In this document: piece by piece, positions 44,564 through 55,752 of the stretch
Layout of the letters: the number at the start of each line of letters is the position of its first letter
How positions within the stretch are numbered: the first letter of the stretch is position 1
Assembly: GCA_946894095.1 (NCBI GenBank)
Contig: OX335651.1
Location: forward strand, 2,316,501 to 2,380,500
Source of the DNA: Incurvaria masculella
Lineage: Eukaryota; Arthropoda; Insecta; Lepidoptera; Incurvariidae
Direction of reading: 5' to 3'
DNA length: 64,000 nucleotides
Translations under genes and position numbers: made by a program
Notes under the pieces: generated by a model
What the model was told of the DNA's origin: nothing
Databases searched by the model: none
What the model saw: the letters and a program-made list of their open reading frames with translations, nothing else

Positions 44564-44633
44564 GGCCCCGTGGTGTAATGGCTAGCGCGCCGGCCTTCGG
44601 GCCGGAGGTCCGAGTTCGAGTCTCGGCGCGGCC
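44564..44633 (+). tRNA. tRNA-Arg-like sequence, probably a SINE head or pseudogene
   Basis: A 70-base cloverleaf can be drawn. Acceptor GGCCCCG/CGCGGCC pairs 6 of 7. The D arm is GTG/CGC with a TGGTGTAATGG A box. The T arm CCGAG-TTCGAGT-CTCGG is perfect. The anticodon arm CCGGC..GCCGG encloses only six bases (CTTCGG), one short of normal; TTCGG recalls tRNA-Arg(TCG). No T-run terminator follows, and a GGGGGGTG-rich stretch continues instead. It is therefore probably not a working tRNA. Confidence 0.4.
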
Positions 44634-44787
44634 GGGGGGTGTTGCTGGGGTGGTGCTTACGCAGGCACCCTTGATTCGTGCACTTGATTGTTGTTGAATG
44701 TTGTCTGCGGGGTATCACTCCGGTTAATGCTCTCTTTTTATCCGATTCGAATGGGATTACCCCTAACGCATCATTCTGGCCTCTTGA

Positions 44788-45329
44788 GGCGGCCCAACCC
44801 GGCGGCCTCAACTCATTTGCGGGCACGGTACAAAACCGTGCTGTTGCGCTCTGGGACCTTCTCTGTTTCCAAGAATAAGACAGGCTCCGTGATGAGGAAG
44901 ATGCAACATGTCCACAAAAAAGACAATGTGCATAGTGTATGATTTGGTAAGATTTACGAAAATTTTAATTTCAAAACGACTTATAGCTAAAAGTAAACCA
45001 CGACCGCTGTAGTCAAAAATCTAACAAAAACTAAATAGATTATAAATCTTTATTAAATAAACTATGTCTGATGACTAATCTTATTAAGATATTCTTATTT
45101 TATCATTGCGTAATCTACCTCCAAAGTTATTGTATAAAACGCGCGAAAAATCCGAATTTTCGGACATTATAACTTGGAAACCAAACACAATTTTACAATG
45201 CCAATGGTCATCAGACATCTAGTTAAATGAAATAGAGCTATTTTGAGCAAAATTTTGGATCTCTGACAAAAAATATGGGCGTGATCTTCTTTCCCCTTTT
45301 GTATGGGGAGATGACCGGGTTGGGCCACC
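44788..45329 (-). mobile_element. 542-bp TTAA-flanked MITE (copy 4)
   Basis: Minus orientation. The plus-strand left end is GGCGGCCCAACCCGGCGG and the right end CCGGGTTGGGCCACC. TTAA lies at 45330-45333 and the mutated TTGA at 44784-44787. Exactly the same length as copies 1 and 2. Confidence 0.85.
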
Positions 45330-45333
45330 TTAA

Positions 45334-45750
45334 TGTCTTCAATGAGGGATGGAACTCATAATAAATCTATTAAAAATCTCACTGGTTAACGTGGCGCCAT
45401 GGGCACAGAATTTGAAATTTAGGTAACTTTTACATTTAGTTATTTTGTTTATAATAGTCACTAACTCTTATTAAATCCAACTTCGTGAGTTTCTTTGCAG
45501 CCTAATATGGATATTATGGGCCGAAATAAATCATGATTATTATTTTTATATCTTTCTATTTTAGTCTACTTAATAGGATGCTAATAAAATTCAGAAATAT
45601 CGACTTTTTTTTCAAAATACTTTAAAGTCGGCGCAGTCCCGATCGACTCATAGTTATACATTTTAATACAATACGAGTACAGTTTTATTTTTACTTATTA
45701 CAAATATGCAGGTTTACGTTTAAATGAGAGATTTTTACACAACATTCTAC
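45334..45750. other. AT-rich spacer
   Basis: GTGAGTTTCTTTGCAGCC at 45485-45502 is a scrap of the LINE-3'-like repeat seen at 34816. Otherwise unrecognised. Confidence 0.35.
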
Positions 45751-45995
45751 CGTGACCATGGTTCGGAATCCATGTAAAACTCTAGGTCCCCTTCCCCTAT
45801 CGCATTGGATGAAAAGATGGTCGATGCGGCAATGAAAAATTGTCCGTGTTTTCCATCCAGTTTAATGAAGCCGTGCTCATAAAGGGAAGGTCCTGGCATG
45901 GCACCTAATTCCTTCGGGAATGTGGTGTATTGGGCTAATATCATAACGGTAGTTGTGTGATATTAGCCATCCAAGTCAGGTTGCATAAAAAAAAA
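45751..45995 (+). repeat. tRNA-headed-subtype SINE, 5'-truncated
   Basis: It starts at CGTGACCATGGTTCGGAATC, lacks the head and the CCGCCCGGG box, and ends GCCATCCAAGTCAGGTTGC-ATAAAAAAAAA. The TTCCTTCGGGAATGTG variant marks the tRNA-headed subtype. Confidence 0.8.
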
Positions 45996-47345
45996 CTTTA
46001 ATTCAAGAGTGACATAACTTCGATAGAGAGAGGAAACATTGTACAGTTTTGGCCTGTTGAAGAGAAATAGACTTCCGAAAATGAATATCCACTTAATCAA
46101 GCCACATCTGTAATGGATGCTTTTGCGACGAGTGAAATAACAACCGACAGGGTCAGGCGACCCTTCACCCTTCTCAACTTGCTGTTCAGTCAGCGCGCCT
46201 AACCTACTGTATTAATATTTAAGTTGCCTCAATGAGGGTAGACGTTTTCACCGTGGACCTAAAACACCGGTCAATTTGCCACAGTCCTGAATGCAGTATG
46301 TAAACTTCGCTGTTTACATTTAATGTAAGCATCGAACGATATCCTAGCACTATACGAAACAATTTTTTTCTGCAATCTTCTGTAGTATTTTCTGGATTAT
46401 TTTGTTATGATTGCTTTCGTTTTATAACTAAATTTTAACTTACGTGATGAATCTATTCTTTAAAGTACTTGTGTTGGTTGTATATGTAGTTTATTTTAAT
46501 CAAACAAGTTTTGTAAATAATATGTGTGTGCAACCGTTTTGGTGCCTTATAAATAAAATATAAAAACATTACAGGTGATGTGAAAAAAATGGCATATTAC
46601 AGTTAAGAATGTTTTGGTTTTAATTTTCAATGATTTTAAATGTTTATGCTTTATACAGATATCTTCACACTTCACAATTTCGAATAACATTTTTTTTTTA
46701 ATTGTTGCCAATATTTCAAAATGATATGTAATTGAATAGAAATGAAAATATTAAAATCATCATGGTAATTTGTGCATAATATTAAAAGTTTGTTCATAAT
46801 CAACATCAACATCTATCAATCAATTAATCAATTAATCAATTAATGAGCCCTCAAACGAGTTATTACACCGTTTTGGCAATACAGAAAATAAAAAACTGCC
46901 GAAAACGAAAATAGAATATTTGAATTCAAAGTTTAAAAGGAGTGTTATTTTTATTTAATATTTTATACTCCCTGTTCATAAAAAAAATAAATTATAGTTA
47001 GATGATTATATTTTCTTATTTCTTCAGTTTGTTGTAGAGCGGGCACTTAAAGAAGTTGCCTTACTGCTGTTTAAATACGCTGTGCTTTTGCGTATTGTGT
47101 GCCTGGCTGGTCCGACCGATCTTGTTACATTTGCATAAGTACGGTTTTATCATCATCAAGCAGTTTTTCGGGGCTGCAGGACGCACGTGTATTTTTAGAC
47201 TTCCATATCAATTTCAATATTTACTCGTACTGTTTGTTAATGCACTGATGGTCTAAGTGCTAACCATTGATTCCTAGGTATATTTGAAGAAAAAAAGGTG
47301 CAGAAATATTTTATCGTAAATGAATTTTTTAAAGAGTAATTTATT
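45996..47345. other. AT-rich spacer
   Basis: An AATCAATTAATCAATTAATC tandem lies near 46817-46845. No gene or larger repeat recognised. Confidence 0.4.
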
Positions 47346-47515
47346 GGAAGGGGACCTACAGTTTTACATGGATTCCGAACCATGGAGCAGCTCGCATTCG
47401 TAACGAAATGCACTTATCGAACTCGGAAAGAGAAAGACAGTGGTGCATGTCGGTATTGAACCCAGGTCTCTGGTACGCTAGGCCGTCCCCGCGCCACTAG
47501 GCTACAAGCCGCTTA
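47346..47515 (-). repeat. tRNA-headed SINE, head half
   Basis: The minus strand is the clearest head of this subtype: A box TAGCCTAGTGGCG, B box GGTTCAATACC, CTTTCTCTTTCCGAGTTCG, GGAGC..CATGG and GTAGGTCCCCTTCC. The 3' body is missing. Confidence 0.8.
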
Positions 47516-49499
47516 AGTGGTGACAAGTGTAGTTTACTTATAAGTACTTGCATAAAACACCACGTTACATCATAAAATTGGATAGGAGTTGAACCGAATA
47601 GCACTCAATTCAGCAGCTCCTAAAAGGCGTAATGCATTTTAAATCAGGCAGCAGGCGGCAGGCGGATAGATCCGTTCCCAGAGTAATGGTGTCCGAATGC
47701 TGACATAAATTTCACAGAAGGTGGCTCTACCTGCGAATGCAATTCAATATTTTATTCGAGCCAATTGTTATTCACGTAGCCGAACAAGGCAGCGCTAAGA
47801 GCCCAAAATGGGGCGATAGTGGGAAGATATCGGAAAAACGATCATAGAAATTTTACTAATGAGCAATGAAATCACTTATATTGTGCGTGGAGGACAAGTG
47901 TGATAGAAGTGAAACTTCTTGATCATCAGTGAATATGATCATATGATCTAAAAAAGAAAAAATACAACATGCACTAGAAGCGTTACGAGTAATCCGTAGC
48001 ACCACTGCTTCTACCTCTCCCCTGCCGTCACTGCATCTGAGCGTTACAAGTAGCTTATAGTATGCTACGCATGTACCTAAACATTTTTCCGCCGCTTCTC
48101 TGATACTAAGAAGTATGACTCCTTACTTGCGAACATAAGTACACACAACTTTTTTTTTAGCTACAATGTTTGGTTTCGTAACTATATGAATTCGTAACTA
48201 TAGAATCGAAAGATGAGACGAGTTCGGAATTTCTCATATCACAAAGCCAGCCCGGTGTGTGCAGGTGGACTCAAGGAACCGCTGATTGTATACCGGGCAA
48301 AATGCAAATGCAGTTTGAATGAGAACTGTTGCGGCGCAGAAGCGGTTGTGAGAACTACAGTGCGGCCGCTGAGAGAATGAACTTATAACGTCGGACAGTT
48401 GATCAGTGTTGTAGAAAAGCAGTTGTTAAATTGTGGAATAACCTTAGCGGGCACATGTTTTATATCATTGGAAACCATAAATTCTCCTTGAAAATATTCT
48501 TTTTTGGCAATGGATTGAAAATTAATGTAAAATATTTTTGGTGATAATAATCAGTATTCCAAGCAAAATGTATTGCTTCTCGGCCTGTGGCGAATCGATC
48601 TATATTCCCAGTGGAGCAATTTTTTTTAAATATAACCTTTAATCTTATTTTATGTCCCAGAGGTAAACGTAGTAGTGGACATTCCTCGTTAGGTACTCTA
48701 TAATTTTATTGTTTATTTTCTCTGTGTTTTCTTCTAAATTAAAAAAACTAAGTTGAGCATTAATTAAATTTAAAATAAACTTATAGAACCCAGCACTGCA
48801 CGTGTGTATTTTTATTGTGATAACTACACAGCTACGTAACGAAATTACGTAGCTGTGTAGTAATATTGACCTCTGTATATTTGCACCACAAGTAAATATC
48901 TGATTCTGATTCATATTTTATGAGTTTTTTTTTGTCTAATTTGGTTGGTGCGAGCTTGTTTAAACTTATCCTATCGCACTCACTAGTACTCACTCACACG
49001 AATGTTCATTTGAAGATTGTTACATTGTTGAAGATAAACAGACTTCAAATATTATTATGTTTGGGATAGTTCCCCTTGATTTTTGGTATTTAATATCAGT
49101 TAACTAATATCAAATAATATGTTTATATTTTTTTAAATCCTTCATAATTTTGAGCATTCAGTAATGTTCTATGTATGTAGATGTTATTGCTCTCGTTTGA
49201 TTTGATTTGAATAAAAAAAACCTTGAAACTTGCAGATATAAATAATTGACATTGACACAAAAAAAGACATACTTGGCATGGGGAGCACAGCTTTTGGTAC
49301 TTAAGGGTAGTAGAAAGTTTAATTTGAAGCAATACAAAAAAATATTAGATTGTTAGTTCTTATTTTTTCATTATCTGTTATTAGGAACAGGCAATAATAT
49401 ACTGAATATGTGAATTCCTCGGGGAAGACTACAGCTCTATCTACCACTATCGATGTTCATTAGGAGAATCATTCTTAAAATTAAATGCTACCGATCCTC
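47516..49499. other. AT-rich spacer
   Basis: It contains the U2-like fragment at 48572. An inverted CAGCTACGTAA/TTACGTAGCTG pair lies at 48829-48858. Frames at 48645-48914 and 49123-49332 are featureless. Confidence 0.4.
48572..48600 (+). ncRNA. Fragment resembling the 5' end of U2 snRNA
   Basis: ATTGCTTCTCGGCCTGTGGC, then GAATCGATC, resembles the U2 5' end ATCGCTTCTCGGCCTTTTGG, then CTAAGATC, with 14 of the first 15 bases equal. Nothing of the rest of U2 follows, so it would be a truncated retrocopy or a SINE head; chance is not excluded. Confidence 0.35.
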
Positions 49500-49620
49500 T
49501 AGATTATTTTATCAATGGGGTCGGAAAACTATGAAATGACTCCCTGCCGAGGTATTTCCCCGTTTATAACATGGGGTCCTTCAAACGCAGCGTGAAGAAT
49601 CACCTGGCCGGCAGGTACGG
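49500..49620 (+). pseudogene. C-terminal scrap of a Jockey/CR1-type LINE
   Basis: Around 49532 the plus strand reads stop-NDSLP, then YNMGSFKRSVKNHLAGRY, matching the WNSLP...FKRRV..HL C-terminus of many LINE ORF2 proteins; the Trp codon has become a stop. GC-rich sequence continues to 49720. It may be the 3' end of the same family as the 25.5-kb element. Confidence 0.55.
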
Positions 49621-49730
49621 TTTTCGCAGTCCCCGTGAAAGTTCGAAAACCCTAGGTGCCGTCGGGCTGTGTGTGTGAGGTCCTGGCGTACGCCCTATGC
49701 CGCGGTAAGGCCCTATGCCGAGTTTTTGTT

Positions 49731-50110
49731 AGCCTCGGTGGCCCAGTGGCGCGACACTTCGGCGATCGCTCTCCGAAGTTAAGCAACCCTGGGTCCGGTC
49801 TGGTCTTGGATGGGTGACCATTCGACCGTTGAGAGAGGCTGGCCGTGGTTCGGATTCCACGTTAAGCTGTAGGTCCCCTTCCTTACTTACTAGGTGGTAG
49901 GGTTTATCCCGCCCGTGTTGGTACCATCGCATTGGATGAACGATGGTCGAAGCGGCAATGAAAATTGTCCGTGTTTTCCATCCAGTTCAATGTAGCCGTG
50001 CAATATAAGGAAGGTCCTGGCATGGCACCTAGTTCCCATGTGTTGTGGTGGGCTAATACCATGACAGAACTTGTGGTATTAGCCATCCATGTCCAGTCAC
50101 ATAAAAAAAA
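49731..50110 (+). repeat. 5S-headed SINE, full length (copy E)
   Basis: Head AGCCTCGGTGGCCCAGTGGC with the A-box-like TGGCCCAGTGG at 49739-49749, then GAAGTTAAGCAACCCTGGG and GGATGGGTGACC. The complete body and poly-A end at 50110. It inserted directly behind the LINE scrap. Confidence 0.85.
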
Positions 50111-52677
50111 ACATACAATATTTGAAATTAACCTATTTATGTAAAAGGTTGATACCTTTTAAAGGGTAATTTTTAAACGGTAACATTTTAGGGAGAAACG
50201 CAACATTCCACCCAAAGGAGGGGATGAAAGCCAAAAAAATACGGGAATGTATCTCTTTTACTGTCGAATCTTCATGAGGTAACCAATGCCATGCTAGCTG
50301 AACTTTATTACTTATTCATCACCTATGGACTATACCGATGTGTTTAAGCTCAATATCTCCCAGGGTATTAACTGCAGAGCCGCTTTTTCGCCAAAAGCAA
50401 ACTTGAAGAATGAGGAATGTCCCAAAAAATGTAATGAACATTTGTGAAAGACCCAACTTGACGTTCCTTCCTTTATGCTCGGGCACGGGCATTCATCACT
50501 GGCGCGATAATGCCTCCTTATAATTAACTCGAGCGCGTAAAGAAAATCTCGGAATTTTATTTTGCATGATACAAGAATTATGGAACACTTAAATTATGTT
50601 TTTTTTTTCGTACTTCTTATAAAATTTAGTGATTGATATCTATGATTGTTCATGGAAAAACCATTAGGGCTTATTGTTCAAAATGAGGAAAAGCGAACAT
50701 TGCATTTATTCTTCTAATTTCGAAATTCAATTCAAAACCCCGAATAAAAAATTGTTTAACTCGTAATACTAAGCAACAAAAATCCGTCGTTGGTCGGCTG
50801 TTAACTGCGTAAATTTTGATTGCATAGATTGGAGCTTAAATATTAACCAACGACTCTAATAATACATGTGAAGAGTGACCAAAACATTCTTCTATATTCC
50901 ATGTAATCTCCAGCTCTAGGTCAATTTAATCGACATGTAATTCGTGGAAATTATGATAAATTACTAGGCATTAGGAGCAGATGATACGCGGGAATAACTA
51001 TATCCCTGGATGCCTAGCAGAGCCCAAGAAAAAAAGGAAGTCCCTATATTATTAGTCCTATAGTATTACTAAATAAATAAATAAATAAAAATATTAGGAT
51101 AGATTATTGCGTTATCAGACTATACACACAACGAGGAGGATAAATAATGTTTTTAAATATATATGCACAGGCTTTACGTAGAGTTTTTGGAGCCTTATTA
51201 AGATAGGATATTAACTTAAATATGGTTTCATTTAGCTCGTTCTAAGCGTGTCCTCCAATACGATTTTTTTCGGAGTAAAACTAATGGAATACAAGGCACC
51301 AATTTGTTATCGTTAAAATAATGAGATCAAAAATGAATAATGAGATAACGGTAATGTCGTATCCATTAAATACATAAAATTAACAAATGTATTAATTATT
51401 GCCTATACATACTCTTAATTCCATTAAATGTTATCCATTGTTTGGTAAATAACATAAGAATTTAGATATTTTGACATTATCTTGTGGTGGGGGCCTTTGG
51501 TTTCATTATTGCAAACATGAAATGCACCAAGCTGCAGCCACCGGCATAGTTGCGCTGTGCTATCGCTATAGTTACGCTAGGGTACACCACAATCGCGTCG
51601 CGTAATAGGAGCGGCACAGTTCGATAGACGACGCTCCGACGGCTATTGACTCGACAGATACGGCATTGAGTTTTAATATTTTCGCAACGAGATGCGACAG
51701 CGGAGGCGACGCGAGCGGTGTAAAGAACCTTTTAGACTGCACACTTTCTGCGTGCGTTAGTATTCATCCGGCTCCGTTCGGGTCAATGTCGTTTCGAGCT
51801 GATATCGGGCTGAACCTAATATTGTATGTTATATGAGTCCCCCTTTGATATCCCCTTATTCACCCCCTTTGACTTTAATTTTTGACACAAAATATAGCCA
51901 ATGTCCTTTCCTAAGGGCCCGACTCTACTCACACCAAATTTAATTAAAGTTAGTTCAGCGGTTTAAACGTGAAGAAGTCACAGACAGAGTAAGTTTTCGC
52001 ATTTATAATATTAGTATGGATGCGGATTATTTTTAATTAATAAATTTCCAAATTCAAATATTTCAAGTGGTAAACTTAAAAAAATTACGGTCTCCATAAA
52101 ACTTAGTTTACTGATCATTTGAAAACCACTCTTGCGATATAATTGATATTTAGTATCTAATATCAGGCAACAGATACCTATGGCTGGATGTTTTTCTTAA
52201 ACATGTATTCTGTGTTAACATGTAACCATATTGAAAAAAAAAATTGTATGAAGATTTTCTTATTTCAGATTTAATTTTATGTTATTGACTCGGCTTAATG
52301 ACAATGAGTGATTTTGCATTGGCACTACCTCTCAAAAAAGGTTAAAGAAATGTTTACAGTATGTACTTTCTCTCAAAAGTAAAAGGTTTCACGGACAAAA
52401 CCCATACAACATGGAACCATACTCTTTGCAATTGGAACCATCCCCCGCCCTTTTCTACTATCGCTCGAAATGCACTAACTAACTGTCGACATTCCCAAAA
52501 TCAGAACCAACCAATCCTATAGATATGAGTTATTTTCTCCAAACTAAAACCTGGGATATTGCAAACATAAGAAGACGTAGTTATGCAGCCCTTGTAAATT
52601 TTCGAAAGCCCGTGGTCGTTGCCGCACCTCTGTTAGGTGAGATCCTGCCGTACGATTTACGTCCCAACTTATATAAT
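50111..52677. other. AT-rich spacer with non-coding repeat scraps
   Basis: 51840-52020 ends AGTTCAGCGGTTTAAACGTG, a common arthropod repeat type. 51520-51790 is GC-richer without an open frame. 52489-52515 (CGACATTCCCAAAATCAGAA) resembles 18387. No gene recognised. Confidence 0.4.
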
Positions 52678-52981
52678 AAAAAACCGGCCAAGTGCGAGTT
52701 GGACTCGCACACGAAGGGTTCCGTACCATCGTAAAAAAAAACACGTTTTTTGTATGGGAGCCCCCTTTAATTTTAATTATTTTTTAATTTTACCTATTTG
52801 TTGTTGTAGCGGCAAAATAAATACACACTCTGTGAAAATTTCAGCTGTCTACCTGTTACGGTTACTGAGATACGGCCCTGTGACAGACGGACAGACGGAC
52901 GGACGGACGGACGGACGAACGGACAGCGGAGGCTTAGTAATAGGGTTCCGTTTTCACCCTTTGGGTACGGAACCCTAAAAA
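52678..52981 (-). mobile_element. CCGGTTTTT-type repeat, full length
   Basis: The plus strand runs AAAAAACCGGCCAAGTGCGA through a CGGACGGACGG run to GGTACGGAACCCTAAAAA. It matches 35193-35505 in inverse orientation over the whole length. Confidence 0.85.
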
Positions 52982-53201
52982 CGCAATAAGGTCTATATAC
53001 CGACCTAACTGCATATTATCGTTTCATCGAATGATGACTCCGAAACGACCTGGATAATGTTATTAAATACTGTCTAACAAATTCTATGATAAACTAACTC
53101 GCATTAACAAGTGCTTTCACGTCAAGGAAGATCAACCAAATCCCATTCATTGCTATGCGCGAATTTTCAAATTTGAGTTTCATTCATAATTAATTACGTA
53201 A

Positions 53202-53298
53202 ATCAAGTGCGTCGGCGGAAAGCAGTAGTTCCGTACCGCTGAAGGCCGGGACGACTGGAGAAAAATTGGAGAGGCGTATGTCCAGTAGTGGACGCAAA
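53202..53298 (+). pseudogene. RTE-type LINE C-terminal scrap
   Basis: ATCAAGTGCGTCGGCGGAAA, then GACTGGAGAAAAATTGGAG and GCGTATGTCCAGTAG, is the same C-terminus as at 62827-63003. A TAG replaces a Gln codon and the TGAC tail is gone. Confidence 0.75.
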
Positions 53299-53430
53299 AT
53301 GCATCCAATCATTTGAGATTGTCATCACAGCGGGTCGCCGTCGTAAAGTCCAAAAAGCATAAGGTCCAAATCCCAGAACATCCAAAAGTATGTATTTTTG
53401 CATATATGTATAAATGCAAATATTATAATC

Positions 53431-53448
53431 TAACCTAACCTAACCTAA
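53431..53448. repeat. Short telomere-like run (CCTAA)n
   Basis: TAACCTAACCTAACCTAA is over three units of the insect telomere repeat TTAGG read on the other strand, in the interior of the window. It is very short and may be a replication or repair scar. Confidence 0.45.
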
Positions 53449-53579
53449 TTGAAAAAGTTCCGTATTCATTAGTGTTTAGACGGTATGGGTTTTAGACCTT
53501 GTGCTTTTTGTATTCATTAGTGTTTTGACGGTATGGGTTTTGGGCCTTTTTGGACTTTATGATGCGTCTCCATCACAGC

Positions 53580-53830
53580 GAGCACAATCCATGTTCGGTC
53601 GCACAGCCGCGCCCGTCCAAGAGCGCCCCAAGCTTCGCAGCTGGTGTTTATTCCCGGCACGGGGCGATACGGCGTCAGGAAATATAAGCGCCGGCGACGA
53701 TGCACAATGCCGCCCGCGCGGCGCCGCGCGCGTGTTGCCGCGTCGCGCGGCGTGTCGGCGGGCGTTGCGACGTGTTGCAGTGTCGCGGGCGTGCGACAAT
53801 CACGGTTACCTGCTGGCGGAACACGTTTAG
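53580..53830. other. GC- and CpG-rich island
   Basis: Dense GCGCG (CCCGCGCGGCGCCGCGCGCG at 53711-53730) in an AT-rich region. AAATATAAGCG at 53679-53689 offers a TATA-like core. The overlapping frames on both strands are by-products of composition. It may be a promoter or first exon of an unseen gene, or an alien insert. Confidence 0.35.
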
Positions 53831-53837
53831 TAAACAA

Positions 53838-55099
53838 TTTGGAATAATGGACTTTACTACCGGTGGTTCCTTACTTATTCGGAAAGATTTTTCGCTTGCT
53901 TCTTGTAGGGTTTCTCTTTGGATATTCTGTTTTAGTTGATGTTTTTTGTTTGTTAAGATTGAACTCACTCGCATTTACAATTTCGGCTTTATTATTATAA
54001 TAAATTATTATTATTATAACATTAAATCTTTTTTTTTTTTATTTAGTTTGAAACTAAATACTTCACGTAAAAATATTGTTGCCGGAAAATATGTTCTACT
54101 AGTGGCCCGGGTTGTTCGGGATGAACGATAAATCAATGTCTATTAAGATTGTATATGTATGGTATAATATAGTAGGGTATAATTTATTTTGAAACTTCAT
54201 GGTGAAACTCATTTTGTGTTACGTGTCAACGAAGCCCAGCGAGTACGGCAGGACGAGAGTAGCAACCTAACTATTTTGTGTATGGGCGGTGCGGCGTAGC
54301 CAATTTTAATACAATGGCGGCAGTGCCGGCGAGTGATTTATCTTAAGAATTAGCTTACTACTGATTTTCTTGAGCTCCGACGATACAGTAAGAACACGCA
54401 AACAAACATTAATTTCCACATTCATTTTATTAGAATATTTTTTAAATGTATGTCAACGGATCCCTGCCGATACAGAAATACATAATATCGATTAAAATTG
54501 GTTCAAATATTTGCATGGCAATTCATAGTAATCCTTCATTCTTGCCACAGACTCTTGTTCACAGAACAATTTTCATTATCATATCCCTTTTTTAATTTTC
54601 AAAAGTACGTCCAAACGGGAAAACAATTACTATAATTAATAACATATTACGATATTTTCTATATTAATTACAGCACTCAAAATAAATAACTTTATTTAAA
54701 TGTAAAAAAAAACACGATTAATTTGACGATTTTTATAATTTGGAAGCAAATTACAGACACTTAGTGAGGACATATGCGAAAATATATCATAAATTTTTTT
54801 CGTGACGAGTTGAGTACCTCTGGAACATTCAGGCATAACTAAGAGCCACGTAGCGTAGCACGGAGCCTAAATTATTCATTTTTTGTTCAAGTATTCATTT
54901 GTCGACAACTGAAACAAACTCTTTGCTAGCAAACTGTCATGTAATTTAAAAACGTTCGCGACTACTCGGTGAAAAAGATCAAACGAAAAATAACTCGCGA
55001 AAATATTTATATTTCGAGCCTGTTTTCAGAGTTCGTTTGATTTAATTTGACTTCTTTTTTCCAGTTACTGCACAAATTATGGTTTAAACGTTTGAGCAC
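53838..55099. other. AT-rich spacer
   Basis: 54100-54130 (CTAGTGGCCCGGGTTGTTCG) looks like the start of a common arthropod non-coding repeat. No gene recognised. Confidence 0.4.
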
Positions 55100-55438
55100 C
55101 TCGAGGCTCAGGGGCGATTCTTCCATCCCAGAGGTCTGGTTTATGCACCACTTTATGAGATCTTTCTGAGTTGAATACGTGCATTTCGTTAATAATGCGA
55201 GCTGTTCAATGGTTCAGAATCCCTGTTAAACTGTGGGCTCCCTTTTCCTGCTAGGTTATAAGGTTAAGTCCGCTTGGGTCGGCATTAGATGAAAAGATGG
55301 TCGAAACGGCAATGAAAAATTGCCCGTGTTTTCCATCCTGGGATAGTACCAAATTCCTTTGGAAATGCGGTGTGTTGGGCTGATATCATGACTGTGGGCG
55401 AGGTATTAGCCATCCATGTCCAGTCACATAAAAAAAAA
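55100..55438 (+). repeat. tRNA-headed SINE, diverged
   Basis: GAGGTCTGGTTTATGCACCA, TTCTGAGTTGAATACGTGC, ATGCGAGCTGTTCAATGG, then CTCCCTTTTCCTGC, GATGAAAAGATGGTCGAAAC, and the end GCCATCCATGTCCAGTCACA followed by poly-A. It lacks about 40 bases around the CAGTTCAATG segment. Confidence 0.75.
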
Positions 55439-55752
55439 TGTACATATGAGAAAATTTAAATGTGTACAAAAAGATAGTTTGCAAGTTTGGATGTAGGATT
55501 AATTCTCCAAAACTACTCATCCGATTAAAAAAAATCATCAATGTTTAGAACGGAACTTCAGGGTATTAATAGGTTGCATAGTATTCCGTTAAAATAAAAT
55601 ACTTTTCTAACTAAGTTAGAGATAGTTGAGATAGTTGTATGGGGTTGCATGTTGTTGTATGCTATTGAATATTGTTTTATTCAAGGGTTTAAAATATAAC
55701 CACTAAACCATAAAACCATGTCCTCTGTATGGAATTCTTAACAAAATACTAG

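Noticed and set aside
53501..53830. 109-codon frame with a hydrophobic start that resembles a signal peptide
   Set aside because: It runs through a GC-rich island open in several frames on both strands; Arg/Ala-rich translation is compositional.
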